Below are positions 1-6,020 of a stretch of 8,225 bases of DNA, in pieces. Both the position numbers and the translations under genes were made by a program. How positions within the stretch are numbered: position 1 is the first letter of the stretch; each line of letters starts with the position of its first letter. The DNA lies in NCBI GenBank assembly GCA_963559605.1, contig CAUWLL010000066.1:1-8225 (forward strand). Direction: 5' to 3'. Source of the stretch: Dorea_D sp963559605 (GTDB lineage Bacteria > Bacillota > Clostridia > Lachnospirales > Lachnospiraceae). The notes below the pieces were generated by a model, which was not told the origin of the DNA, made no database searches, and saw nothing but the letters and a program-made list of their open reading frames with translations.

Positions 1-1
1 C

Positions 2-100
2 CTGTTAGGAGAAGTCATTGAATATAACGATACAGAGAAATTGTTCTCTATACCGTCTGATAAGCGGACAGAGGATTACATTACAGGGAGGTTTGGTTAG
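2..100 (+). CDS. pstB: PstB, phosphate ABC transporter ATPase (C-terminal end only)
   Basis: Only the last 32 codons and the TAG stop are in the window; the 5' part lies to the left. The readable tail (LLGEVIEYNDTEKLF, then a stretch ending TEDYITGRFG) matches the characteristic end of PstB, the cytoplasmic ATPase that powers the PstSCAB high-affinity phosphate importer. GEVIEYNDTEKLF is the region after the H-loop where PstB describes the effector side of the nucleotide-binding fold, and YITGRFG is the usual last heptapeptide. The stop is 3 bases before phoU, so the two are certainly co-transcribed. Identification rests on the tail plus the phoU/phoP/phoR context; Walker motifs are outside the window. 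Confidence 0.93.
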   Translation: MLGEVIEYNDTEKLFSIPSDKRTEDYITGRFG

Positions 101-103
101 GAT

Positions 104-757
104 ATGCGTAATAAATTTGATTTGCAGCTTGAGCGTCTGAACGAGATGCTGATTCATATGGGAAAGTTATGCGAGATTGCTATTACCAAGGCGACAAGCG
201 CGCTCCGGCAGGGAAATCAGGAGCAGGCACAAGTAGTCATCGAGGCAGATGAGGAAATCGACCAGATGGAGAAAGACATTGAGCGTCTTTGTTTAAAGCT
301 TCTGCTTCAGCAACAGCCTGTGGCAAGAGATTTAAGACAGATTTCAGCCGCTCTTAAAATGATCACGGATATGGAGCGTATCGGCGATCAGACCTCTGAT
401 ATTGCGGAGATCATTATTTCCGAGAAGAAGTCTGAAAGCTCAGACATTCCGAAAATCGTAAAGATGTCCGAGGCGGTGACGAAGATGGTGCGGGACAGTG
501 TTACCGCTTATGTAAAGAAGGATTTAGAGCTTTCAAGAAGCGTTATGGAAGCAGATGATGCGGTAGATGTGCTTTTTGAAGAAAACAAAAGGGATTTGAT
601 TGATTTTATCGCTCAAAACAAAGGCGACCTTGGAAGGCAGGCAATCGATCTTATTATGGTTGCCAAATATCTGGAACGTATCGGCGATCATGCGACAAAT
701 ATTGCCGAGTGGGTGGAATTTTCCATTACAGGTATCCATAAGGACAGTCAGGTATAG
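104..757 (+). CDS. phoU: PhoU, phosphate signalling adaptor
   Basis: A 217-residue cytoplasmic all-helical protein of normal length for PhoU. The two repeated three-helix bundles are visible: the hallmark motif E-R-I-G-D-x-x-[ST/TN]-x-I-A-E occurs at residues 91-102 (ERIGDQTSDIAE) and again at 191-202 (ERIGDHATNIAE), exactly 100 residues apart. The acidic residues of these motifs bind metal clusters in the family. RDLRQISAALKMITDMER before the first motif is also typical. In the established model PhoU links the Pst transporter to the histidine kinase and dampens pho regulon expression when phosphate is plentiful. It starts 3 bases after pstB; GGGAGG at 86-91 and an AGGAT just before the ATG provide the RBS. 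The next gene, a response regulator, is 24 bases downstream. Confidence 0.97.
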   Translation: MRNKFDLQLERLNEMLIHMGKLCEIAITKATSALRQGNQEQAQVVIEADEEIDQMEKDIERLCLKLLLQQQPVARDLRQISAALKMITDMERIGDQTSDIAEIIISEKKSESSDIPKIVKMSEAVTKMVRDSVTAYVKKDLELSRSVMEADDAVDVLFEENKRDLIDFIAQNKGDLGRQAIDLIMVAKYLERIGDHATNIAEWVEFSITGIHKDSQV

Positions 758-781
758 GGCGGATGTTAAAGGAGAAAAAGG

Positions 782-1456
782 ATGATATTTTGTGTAGAAG
801 ATGACGGAAATATCCGCGAATTAGTCATATACACTCTTGAGACCACGGGCTTTCAGGCGCGTGGTTTTGAAGATGGAAAGAGTTTTTTGGAGGCACTTGC
901 TCTGGAGACGCCGGAGCTTGTGCTGATGGATATTATGCTGCCGGGGGAGGACGGACTCTCTTTGCTCAGAAAAATGAAAAGTTCGGCAAAAACCAAAGAT
1001 ATTCCGGCTATCATGGTGACGGCGAAAGGTGCGGAGTATGATAAGGTAAAAGGTCTGGATCTGGGAGCGGATGATTATGTGACGAAACCCTTTGGCATGA
1101 TGGAGTTAGTGTCAAGGATCAAGGCAGTACTCAGACGGAGCGGAAATGCAGTTCGGGAGACAGAGGATATGATCACGATGGGAGAACTGGAGATCAACAC
1201 GAAAAAGCATGAAGTGACGGTGGCAGGAGAGGTTGTTAATCTTACGCTCAAGGAGTATGAGCTTTTGAAAAGGCTGATGAAAAATCCGAATATTGTGATG
1301 ACGCGAGACTGCCTTCTGGAAGATATATGGGGCTATGATTTTGGCGGTGAGACAAGAACTGTGGACGTGCATGTGAGAACACTTCGGCAGAAGCTTGGAA
1401 ACTGCGGTGATAAAATCGAGACTGTCAGAGGTGTCGGTTACCGCATGAGTGAATAG
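782..1456 (+). CDS. phoP: OmpR/PhoB-family response regulator, phosphate two-component system
   Basis: A 224-residue DNA-binding response regulator. The receiver domain (about 1-118) shows the acidic pair D7/D8, phospho-acceptor D50 in LMDIMLPGEDG, switch T80 (MVTAK) and K102 in DYVTKPF. The C-terminal winged-helix domain (about 128-222) has the OmpR-type blocks LTLKEYELL, the recognition-helix region VDVHVRTLRQKLG and the final hairpin TVRGVGYRM. When phosphorylated by the adjacent kinase it should bind Pho boxes and switch on phosphate uptake genes. The start is short (MIFCVEDD) but correct: TAA at 767-769 lies in frame just upstream and AAAGGAG at 768-774 gives a 7-base spacing. The 24-base gap to phoU and 10-base gap to the kinase place it in the pst operon. 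Naming varies (phoP in Clostridium and Bacillus, phoB elsewhere); the phosphate role rests on context. Confidence 0.93.
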   Translation: MIFCVEDDGNIRELVIYTLETTGFQARGFEDGKSFLEALALETPELVLMDIMLPGEDGLSLLRKMKSSAKTKDIPAIMVTAKGAEYDKVKGLDLGADDYVTKPFGMMELVSRIKAVLRRSGNAVRETEDMITMGELEINTKKHEVTVAGEVVNLTLKEYELLKRLMKNPNIVMTRDCLLEDIWGYDFGGETRTVDVHVRTLRQKLGNCGDKIETVRGVGYRMSE

Positions 1457-1466
1457 AGGTTAAAGT

Positions 1467-2828
1467 ATGGCGTTTGAAAGTTTGAAACGTGAAAGCAGAA
1501 GGTCAGCACAAAAGAAATTAAAGAAAAAGATTCAAAACAGCATGATTCTAGTTGTTGCGACAACGCTTCTTATTGCTTATGCGATCACTACGTTTGTCAT
1601 ATATCACCAGACTATGGATCTTTTGCAGGAGGAGATCCGACAGGAGGCAGACTATATCCGCGCAGCGATCAATATTGCCGGTGTCTCTTATCTGGAAGAT
1701 ATGGATGCAGTGAGAAAGAATACGAGAGTTACACTGGTGGATAAAAACGGAGAAGTACTCTATGATTCGGGGCAAAAAGAAGAGGAGCTGGAAAATCACA
1801 ATGACCGACCGGAAATCCAGGATGCGCTGGCGCATGGGATCGGTCAAGATGTCAGGGAATCGCAAACGCTTGGAGAAGACATGTTTTATTACGCCATCCG
1901 GTTGGACGACGGTTCTGTGCTCAGGGTATCGAAGGCGATGGGAAATGTATTCAGCACCGCCATGCGGGTATTGCCTATTATGGGCGGTATAGCGGTCTGT
2001 ATGGTTATATTTGCGCTGGCTCTCGGAAGATGGCAGATCGGAAGAGTCATCTATCCTATTAATCATCTGGATCTGGAGAAGCCTCTGGATAATGAGGTGT
2101 ATGAGGAATTAACGCCCCTCCTCAAAAGCATCGACGAGCAGAACCGCCAGAAGGATCTGGTTGCCAATATGAGAAAAGAGTTTTCCGCAAATGTATCTCA
2201 TGAGTTAAAAACTCCTTTAACATCCATTTCCGGATATGCGGAAATTATGAAAAACGGACTTGTAAGACCGGAGGATATGAAGGGATTTTCCCAGCGTATT
2301 TACAATGAAGCAAGCCGTCTGATCACTTTGGTGGAGGATATTATCAAATTATCCAAGCTGGATGAGGGGGCGGTGGAAATTGAGAAGGAGGATGTGGATT
2401 TCTATGTGCTTACAAGAGAGATCTGCAGCCGTCTTGCGCCGCAGGCTTCGGCAAGAAATGTAAATGTGGAAGTGACGGGAGAGTCAGTGATCTATCACGG
2501 TGTCCGTCAGGTATTGGATGAGATGCTGTACAATATTATTGAAAATGCTATCAAGTACAATAAAGAAAACGGCTCTATCAGCGTGTGGGTAGGAAATACG
2601 TTAAAAGGGAAGAAGATTATCGTGACCGACACGGGAATCGGAATCCCGGAGGAAGATAAAGAGCGTATTTTCGAGCGTTTCTACCGGGTGGATAAGAGCC
2701 ATTCCAAAGAAACCGGAGGAACAGGGCTTGGGCTTTCCATTGTGAAGCACGGCGCGATCATGCACGGTGCACAGATCCATGTGGAGAGTGAAGTGGGGAA
2801 AGGAACGAAAATGGAGCTTACGTTTTAA
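1467..2828 (+). CDS. phoR: PhoR-type membrane sensor histidine kinase
   Basis: A 453-residue sensor kinase. The basic N-terminus is followed by TM1 (about 26-46), an extracytoplasmic sensor region (about 47-165, with the DRPEIQDAL and YYAIRLDDGSVLRVS segments typical of PhoR-like Firmicutes kinases) and TM2 (about 168-187). Then comes a short juxtamembrane linker starting with YPINHLDLEKPL, a HisKA domain with phospho-acceptor H245 in SANVSHELKTPLTS, and a HATPase domain: N box with N356/N360 (NIIENAIKYN), G1 at 388-394 (DTGIGIP), F box ERFYRVDK and G2 at 417-424 (GGTGLGLS). All catalytic residues are present. It phosphorylates the adjacent regulator when phosphate is scarce, with PhoU and Pst setting its state. 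AGAGG at 1455-1459 overlaps the regulator's stop codon and gives a 7-base spacing, suggesting coupled translation. The HAMP region is much reduced. Confidence 0.93.
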   Translation: MAFESLKRESRRSAQKKLKKKIQNSMILVVATTLLIAYAITTFVIYHQTMDLLQEEIRQEADYIRAAINIAGVSYLEDMDAVRKNTRVTLVDKNGEVLYDSGQKEEELENHNDRPEIQDALAHGIGQDVRESQTLGEDMFYYAIRLDDGSVLRVSKAMGNVFSTAMRVLPIMGGIAVCMVIFALALGRWQIGRVIYPINHLDLEKPLDNEVYEELTPLLKSIDEQNRQKDLVANMRKEFSANVSHELKTPLTSISGYAEIMKNGLVRPEDMKGFSQRIYNEASRLITLVEDIIKLSKLDEGAVEIEKEDVDFYVLTREICSRLAPQASARNVNVEVTGESVIYHGVRQVLDEMLYNIIENAIKYNKENGSISVWVGNTLKGKKIIVTDTGIGIPEEDKERIFERFYRVDKSHSKETGGTGLGLSIVKHGAIMHGAQIHVESEVGKGTKMELTF

Positions 2829-2843
2829 ACAGGAATGTATAAA

Positions 2844-2867
2844 GGGGCTGTCGATTGCGATAGCCTC
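2844..2867 (+). terminator. Hairpin just after phoR (first of two)
   Basis: GGGGCTGTCG (2844-2853) pairs with CGATAGCCTC (2858-2867) around a 4-base loop, ATTG. This is a 10-bp stem with two G-U pairs, 15 bases after the phoR stop. No T-run follows, so alone it is a weak intrinsic terminator. It may act with the next hairpin or protect the 3' end of the message. Confidence 0.45.
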
Positions 2868-2871
2868 AAGA

Positions 2872-2920
2872 AAACAGATACAAATTAAAGCGTGGCTTTT
2901 ACTTTAATTTGTATCTGTTT
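2872..2920. terminator. Long perfect hairpin, probable bidirectional terminator
   Basis: AAACAGATACAAATTAAAG (2872-2890) and its exact reverse complement (2902-2920) form a 19-bp stem with an 11-base loop. It lies between the convergent phoR unit and the ABC transporter unit. On the + strand the stem ends in CTGTTTATTTGT; on the - strand it ends in CTGTTTTCTTG. Both are moderately T-rich, so it could stop transcription from either side. The stem is AT-rich and unusually long for an ordinary terminator. Confidence 0.6.
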
Positions 2921-3013
2921 ATTTGTGGTCTACGGCATAATACTACCGGATTATTCATATGAGCATTCGCTGTTTTTGATATGATAGACATTCTTGCATT
3001 ACTTTATTATTAA

Positions 3014-3679
3014 TTAGTCGGCAATTATCATACCGTGTTCCATCTTATATGTGCGATTGCTGTAATTCAAAAATTCGTAATCATGGGTACTGACTAATAC
3101 AGAAACCCCTTCTGAGCTGATAGTTTTAAAAAGCTCCATTATAATTTTTGCGCTTTCGGGGTCTAAACTGCTGGTAGGTTCATCTGCAATTAAAAGCTCC
3201 GGTTCATTTATCAGACTACGTACAATAGCTACACGACGAACTTCGCCACCGGACAAATTTGCCGGATATTCATTTTCAGCGCCTTTTAATCCAACCTTTT
3301 CCAAGAGGGAAAGCCCCTTGTCTGTTACATCTTTTTTGTTACCGGTCAGATATGCCGGCATGCAGATATTGTCAAGGATTGTGAAGTTTCCAAGCAGGCT
3401 CTGGCCTTGAGGCATATAGCCGATTCTTCCGGAGCGGAGAACAGCCCATGCGTCTCTGGAATAGTTGGTGATGACTGTGTCATCCAGAAGAATTTGCCCG
3501 GAAGTCGGAGCGATCATACCGGTAATCATATTAAGAAGCGTACTTTTCCCGCAGCCGGAGTGTCCGATAATACTTACCAGTTCTTTATTGTCCAGATAAA
3601 TATTTGCCTGTTGAACTGCTTCAAACCCCTGTTTTGCACGAGTGTATTCCTTTGTTAAATCTATGGTTTTTAATTTCAT
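3014..3679 (-). CDS. ABC transporter ATPase, MacB/LolD-like
   Basis: A 221-residue cytoplasmic ATP-binding subunit with every core motif: A-loop region Y12, Walker A GHSGCGKST (39-47), Q-loop Q91 in GYMPQGQ, signature LSGGE (143-147), Walker B LLIADEP (162-168), D-loop SSLD (170-173) and switch H199 (VSTHD). Length and motif spacing match the LolD/MacB/FtsE group, which pairs with FtsX-fold permeases and works by mechanotransmission rather than import. Its ATG overlaps the permease stop as TAATG (3677-3681), so translation is coupled and the two surely form one complex. It is the last gene of the three-gene unit starting at 5301. The substrate cannot be read from the ATPase; neighbours suggest the uncharacterised DUF4418-associated type rather than LolCDE or a bacitracin exporter. 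Confidence 0.93.
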   Translation of the reverse strand: MKLKTIDLTKEYTRAKQGFEAVQQANIYLDNKELVSIIGHSGCGKSTLLNMITGMIAPTSGQILLDDTVITNYSRDAWAVLRSGRIGYMPQGQSLLGNFTILDNICMPAYLTGNKKDVTDKGLSLLEKVGLKGAENEYPANLSGGEVRRVAIVRSLINEPELLIADEPTSSLDPESAKIIMELFKTISSEGVSVLVSTHDYEFLNYSNRTYKMEHGMIIAD

Positions 3680-4893
3680 TATTCTTTCTCCCTTATCAGT
3701 ACATATGGTTCTTCTTTACTGATATTCCATACAGACCAGAAAGAAGCTGCAAGTCCAGTGATTACAGATAATACGAGGCATTTTAAAAGAATTATCCACA
3801 ATTCGCCTCCGATTATATCAAAATATGGAATGTCGAATTTTACACGGATCGGATTCTTGAATGCTGCAATCATACCAATGGAAAGTAGTGCGCCGACGAT
3901 ACACCCAATAACGCTGATGACCATAGCTTCGTTAATGATAATGGAAGAAACATGATGTTTCTTAGCGCCGATAGTGTACAAAATACCGAATTCTTTTCTT
4001 CGTTCATTAATAGTAATCTGGAAAATACTGATAAGTGCAAATGCAGTTGCGGTAAATAACAGGATTTCTAAAATCATACTATAAGAAGTGAATTTCTTTA
4101 CATTTTCAAAAATAGTTCTGAACAAACGGTTAGATGTAAAGGATTCAATAGGGCTGTCGGAATATGTATTTTTAATCCGCATTGCTACTTTTTCCGGGGA
4201 TTCGCCTTCTTCCACTTCTATCATAACCATGGAAATCTGCCCGGTTTTACTGTCCAGATGCAATAAGTTTTTTGCGTCCGCAGATTCATTCAGTTTATCT
4301 GCGGTTTTCATATTCATAAAGACACTGTTATCGTAACCCATTCCGGTTGTTTCCAGCTTTTCTTTGACTTTAAAATCTGTGTGATAGAAGGTGAGAGTGT
4401 CGCCGGGGCCAGCCTGTACATTTGCCCCAATTACGATTTCGTCATCGGTCAGTGCAATTCCTTTTTCCTTTTCAAACCAAGGTTTGATCAGGAAATCAGT
4501 TTCCGGATCGATGGCAATCATCTGCACCGCCTGATCGCAGCATGATGCTTGCTGAGTTTCTAAAAAGCGCTGTGGAGTGACGCGTTTTACACCTTCAACA
4601 TTCGCAATCTTGTCCACCCATTCCTCATCAAAATAAATAGTGCAGATTTTTCCCATAAACAGCGAATTTTGCACTAATTCTGTATCACCTTCGGGAATGA
4701 CGATGACATCGGCGCCTACACGATCAACAGTGTTTTCAATACCGCGTTTCATATTTGTCATCAGAATAGAACTGAATAATAGGGTAAACGTCTGTAAAAC
4801 CACAAAGAAAATCATAAATCCTGTACGAAAGGATTGTTTTTTTAAATTTTGCAGTGCAATTTTAAATGTGCTCCATATTCGTTTTTTGTTCAT
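3679..4893 (-). CDS. FtsX/MacB-type ABC transporter permease
   Basis: A 404-residue membrane protein with the MacB topology. A basic N-terminus (NKKRIWSTFKIALQNLKKQ) precedes TM1 (about 24-46). A large extracytoplasmic domain follows (about 47-268, MacB_PCD-like), then three C-terminal helices (about 271-295, 323-345 and 364-386). The segment after TM2, ERRKEFGILYTIGA (297-310), is the usual cytoplasmic coupling region of FtsX-fold proteins. The extracytoplasmic domain carries C84 and an adjacent pair C118-C119 followed by DQAVQMIAIDPETDF; cysteines there are notable in view of the cysteine-rich neighbour. The RBS (AGAGAGGA) lies over the last codons of the DUF4418 gene, which stops 6 bases upstream, and the gene's own stop overlaps the ATPase start. 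The function is probably ATP-driven extrusion or a mechanical action on an outer-face substrate; substrate unknown. Confidence 0.9.
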   Translation of the reverse strand: MNKKRIWSTFKIALQNLKKQSFRTGFMIFFVVLQTFTLLFSSILMTNMKRGIENTVDRVGADVIVIPEGDTELVQNSLFMGKICTIYFDEEWVDKIANVEGVKRVTPQRFLETQQASCCDQAVQMIAIDPETDFLIKPWFEKEKGIALTDDEIVIGANVQAGPGDTLTFYHTDFKVKEKLETTGMGYDNSVFMNMKTADKLNESADAKNLLHLDSKTGQISMVMIEVEEGESPEKVAMRIKNTYSDSPIESFTSNRLFRTIFENVKKFTSYSMILEILLFTATAFALISIFQITINERRKEFGILYTIGAKKHHVSSIIINEAMVISVIGCIVGALLSIGMIAAFKNPIRVKFDIPYFDIIGGELWIILLKCLVLSVITGLAASFWSVWNISKEEPYVLIREKE

Positions 4894-4899
4894 TTGATG

Positions 4900-5301
4900 C
4901 TATCCTCTCTTTGCCGCTTTGTTTAAATATACAGCATTAATCAGTGCGGCTAAGACAATAATGCCTGCGATTATATAAATAGCCGGAATTGTGGAGGTGT
5001 TACAACGCATCTCCGGGTTCATACATCCACCGATTAATGTGGCAGGAATTAGGATGCCGATAAAACCGGTTCCCGCAATCATTAAAGATACGCCTTTTCT
5101 CAGTTCTTCGGAAGAAGCAGTCAAAAGAAGAATACCGCCGAAGATAATCAGTGTGCCGATTCCGATTTCTGCCTTTGTCGTCCAGAAACATTTCATAATT
5201 TTTTCACCAACGGGACATACAGGAAAAATCATCTGTGGTCCCAGAGCCAGAAACGCTCCGGCAAAAATAAAAAAGATTCCCATTCCAAGTTTGTTTTTCA
5301 T
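4900..5301 (-). CDS. DUF4418-type small membrane protein, ABC cluster partner
   Basis: A 133-residue integral membrane protein that I recognise as DUF4418-like from its length and the pattern FPVCP, MKCFW and GGCMNPEMRC. Four helices are predicted: about 7-26, 45-61, 70-90 and 105-125. Positive charges (KNK at the start, LRK in loop 2, KAAKR at the end) place both ends and loop 2 in the cytoplasm. All four cysteines (C29 and C38 in loop 1, C93 and C100 in loop 3) therefore lie on the outer face and could form disulfides or a metal site. An ATG at 5307 (two residues longer) is less likely: GAGGAG at 5309-5314 leaves only 1 base to it but 7 bases to the ATG at 5301. It is the first gene of a unit with the permease and ATPase. 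Biochemical function is unknown. Confidence 0.8.
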   Translation of the reverse strand: MKNKLGMGIFFIFAGAFLALGPQMIFPVCPVGEKIMKCFWTTKAEIGIGTLIIFGGILLLTASSEELRKGVSLMIAGTGFIGILIPATLIGGCMNPEMRCNTSTIPAIYIIAGIIVLAALINAVYLNKAAKRG

Positions 5302-5308
5302 AATCATT

Positions 5309-5314
5309 CTCCTC
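5309..5314 (-). promoter_or_regulatory. RBS deciding the DUF4418 start
   Basis: On the - strand GAGGAG lies 7 bases before the ATG at 5301 and 1 base before the ATG at 5307. The spacing favours the shorter 133-residue product. Confidence 0.7.
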
Positions 5315-5360
5315 GTATTGTTATATTTTAGATAAACTTGTTATAAGTATATGCAGTAGA

Positions 5361-5389
5361 AGTATAGCATGGTTCTGTAGTTATGACTA
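5361..5389 (-). promoter_or_regulatory. Probable promoter of the DUF4418-ABC operon
   Basis: Read on the - strand: -35 TAGTCA (5389-5384, four of six consensus bases), a 17-base spacer and -10 TATACT (5366-5361, five of six). Transcription would begin near 5354, giving a leader of about 50 bases to the start codon. A degenerate dyad TATAG-N7-CTGTA (5363-5379, + strand) overlaps the -10 and spacer, and a perfect dyad lies upstream at 5419-5435. Confidence 0.5.
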
Positions 5390-5390
5390 A

Positions 5391-5445
5391 TTTGTATTTT
5401 CTATATATATCACATGTTTATAGATAGTTTCTATAAAAATACAAA
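5391..5445. repeat. Nested inverted repeats, candidate operator upstream of the DUF4418 promoter
   Basis: The inner element at 5419-5435 is TATAGATAGTTTCTATA, a perfect TATAG-N7-CTATA dyad (extendable to TTTATAGA/TCTATAAA, 5417-5437). Outer 10-base arms TTTGTATTTT (5391-5400) and AAAATACAAA (5436-5445) are also exact reverse complements. The inner dyad is centred about 73 bases upstream of the inferred start of transcription, a position typical of LysR-type activator recognition sites. The 17-base layout resembles the T-N11-A type sites of that family. The right outer arm doubles as the T-tract of the neighbouring terminator, so that part may be fortuitous. Confidence 0.4.
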
Positions 5446-5481
5446 AAAGAAAAGCTTAGACAAGAGAGGATAAGTCTAAGC
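5438..5481 (-). terminator. Intrinsic terminator of the 134-residue protein gene
   Basis: On the - strand GCTTAGAC (5481-5474) pairs with GTCTAAGC (5461-5454) around a 12-base loop and is followed immediately by TTTTCTTTTTTGTATTTTT (5453-5435). This is a textbook Rho-independent terminator, 37 bases after the stop codon of the gene ending at 5519. It isolates that gene from the ABC operon downstream. Confidence 0.88.
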
Positions 5482-5518
5482 CTTTACTTTATACATATAG
5501 CACCAAACTACAATGGGA

Positions 5519-5923
5519 TTAAATGGGAAGTTCCAGATAAATATCTTTTCCTTCTTTAATGGAAATCACAACTTTTCCGTGTTTTACTGTCATAACTGCA
5601 CCTTCTACGCTTACCGCAGGTATGGAAGCTTCAGCAGCAGGAGCTTCCTCTGCTGGTTCTTCGGCAGCAGCTTCCTGGATTCCGTCTACGTTATCTACGG
5701 TGAGAGGGCAGAGAGAATCGCTTGTTTTTGTAAGTTTTGCTCCGAGGACCTGTGAAATTGTGAGACATCCGTCCAGATTCAAAAGCCCGGAATCTACCAA
5801 TTCGTCAAAAATTGCCGGATCTTCTAAGTTTGCCGGTTCAATTGTAATTCCTGCTTCTGCTCTGCAACATAAGACTGCCGGATCATTTGCATGAGCTTTC
5901 GCTGTTTCTGCTGTAATAGACAT
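5519..5923 (-). CDS. Small acidic Cys-containing protein, PrdA N-terminus-like (tentative)
   Basis: A 134-residue soluble acidic protein without signal peptide or membrane segment. The N-terminal part (1-82) begins MSITAETAKAHAND and carries C19-C20, C53 and C72 (DSLCPLT). An Ala/Glu/Pro-rich flexible linker (about 84-103) leads to a short beta-rich tail (104-134) ending GKDIYLELPI. From memory the opening (MSITxETA, DPAVxCCR, LEDPxIF, DSGLL) resembles the N-terminus of the D-proline reductase proprotein PrdA, which is several times longer; I could not check this. No reductase neighbours are present. The ATG at 5923 is chosen over an upstream in-frame ATG at 5950 because AAGGAGG lies 10 bases before it. 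The gene is monocistronic, with its own terminator 37 bases downstream, so it looks like a deliberate stand-alone gene rather than a recent truncation. Coding confidence is high, function low. Confidence 0.82.
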   Translation of the reverse strand: MSITAETAKAHANDPAVLCCRAEAGITIEPANLEDPAIFDELVDSGLLNLDGCLTISQVLGAKLTKTSDSLCPLTVDNVDGIQEAAAEEPAEEAPAAEASIPAVSVEGAVMTVKHGKVVISIKEGKDIYLELPI

Positions 5924-5933
5924 AATTATATTA

Positions 5934-5940
5934 CCTCCTT
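5934..5940 (-). promoter_or_regulatory. Strong RBS deciding the start at 5923
   Basis: AAGGAGG on the - strand, 10 bases before ATG 5923-5921. It lies inside the longer ORF beginning at 5950, so the longer start would have no RBS at the right distance. A full anti-SD match suggests high expression. Confidence 0.8.
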
Positions 5941-5958
5941 CGCTGTACATCTATTAAT

Positions 5959-5988
5959 AGTATAGAGGGTGTATGGCATGAAAGCTAA
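5959..5988 (-). promoter_or_regulatory. Weak candidate promoter for the 134-residue protein gene
   Basis: On the - strand TATACT (5964-5959) is a good -10; an 18-base spacer upstream leads to TTAGCT (5988-5983), which matches only three of six -35 positions. Transcription would start about 30 bases before the start codon. The -10 is believable, the -35 is not strong. Confidence 0.35.
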
Positions 5989-6020
5989 TTGATTTTTTGC
6001 ATAGAAGGGAGGATTTATTG

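Noticed and set aside
1548..2066. 172-codon ORF on the - strand opposite phoR
   Set aside because: It lies wholly antisense to a kinase gene with intact motifs, has no RBS or recognisable domain, and its composition (many Arg, His, Ile, Ser) is that of a reverse-frame shadow.
5559..5894. 111-codon ORF on the + strand opposite the 134-residue protein gene
   Set aside because: Antisense shadow of a gene with a strong RBS and terminator; its Ala/Ser-rich stretch merely mirrors the Ala/Glu/Pro linker codons.
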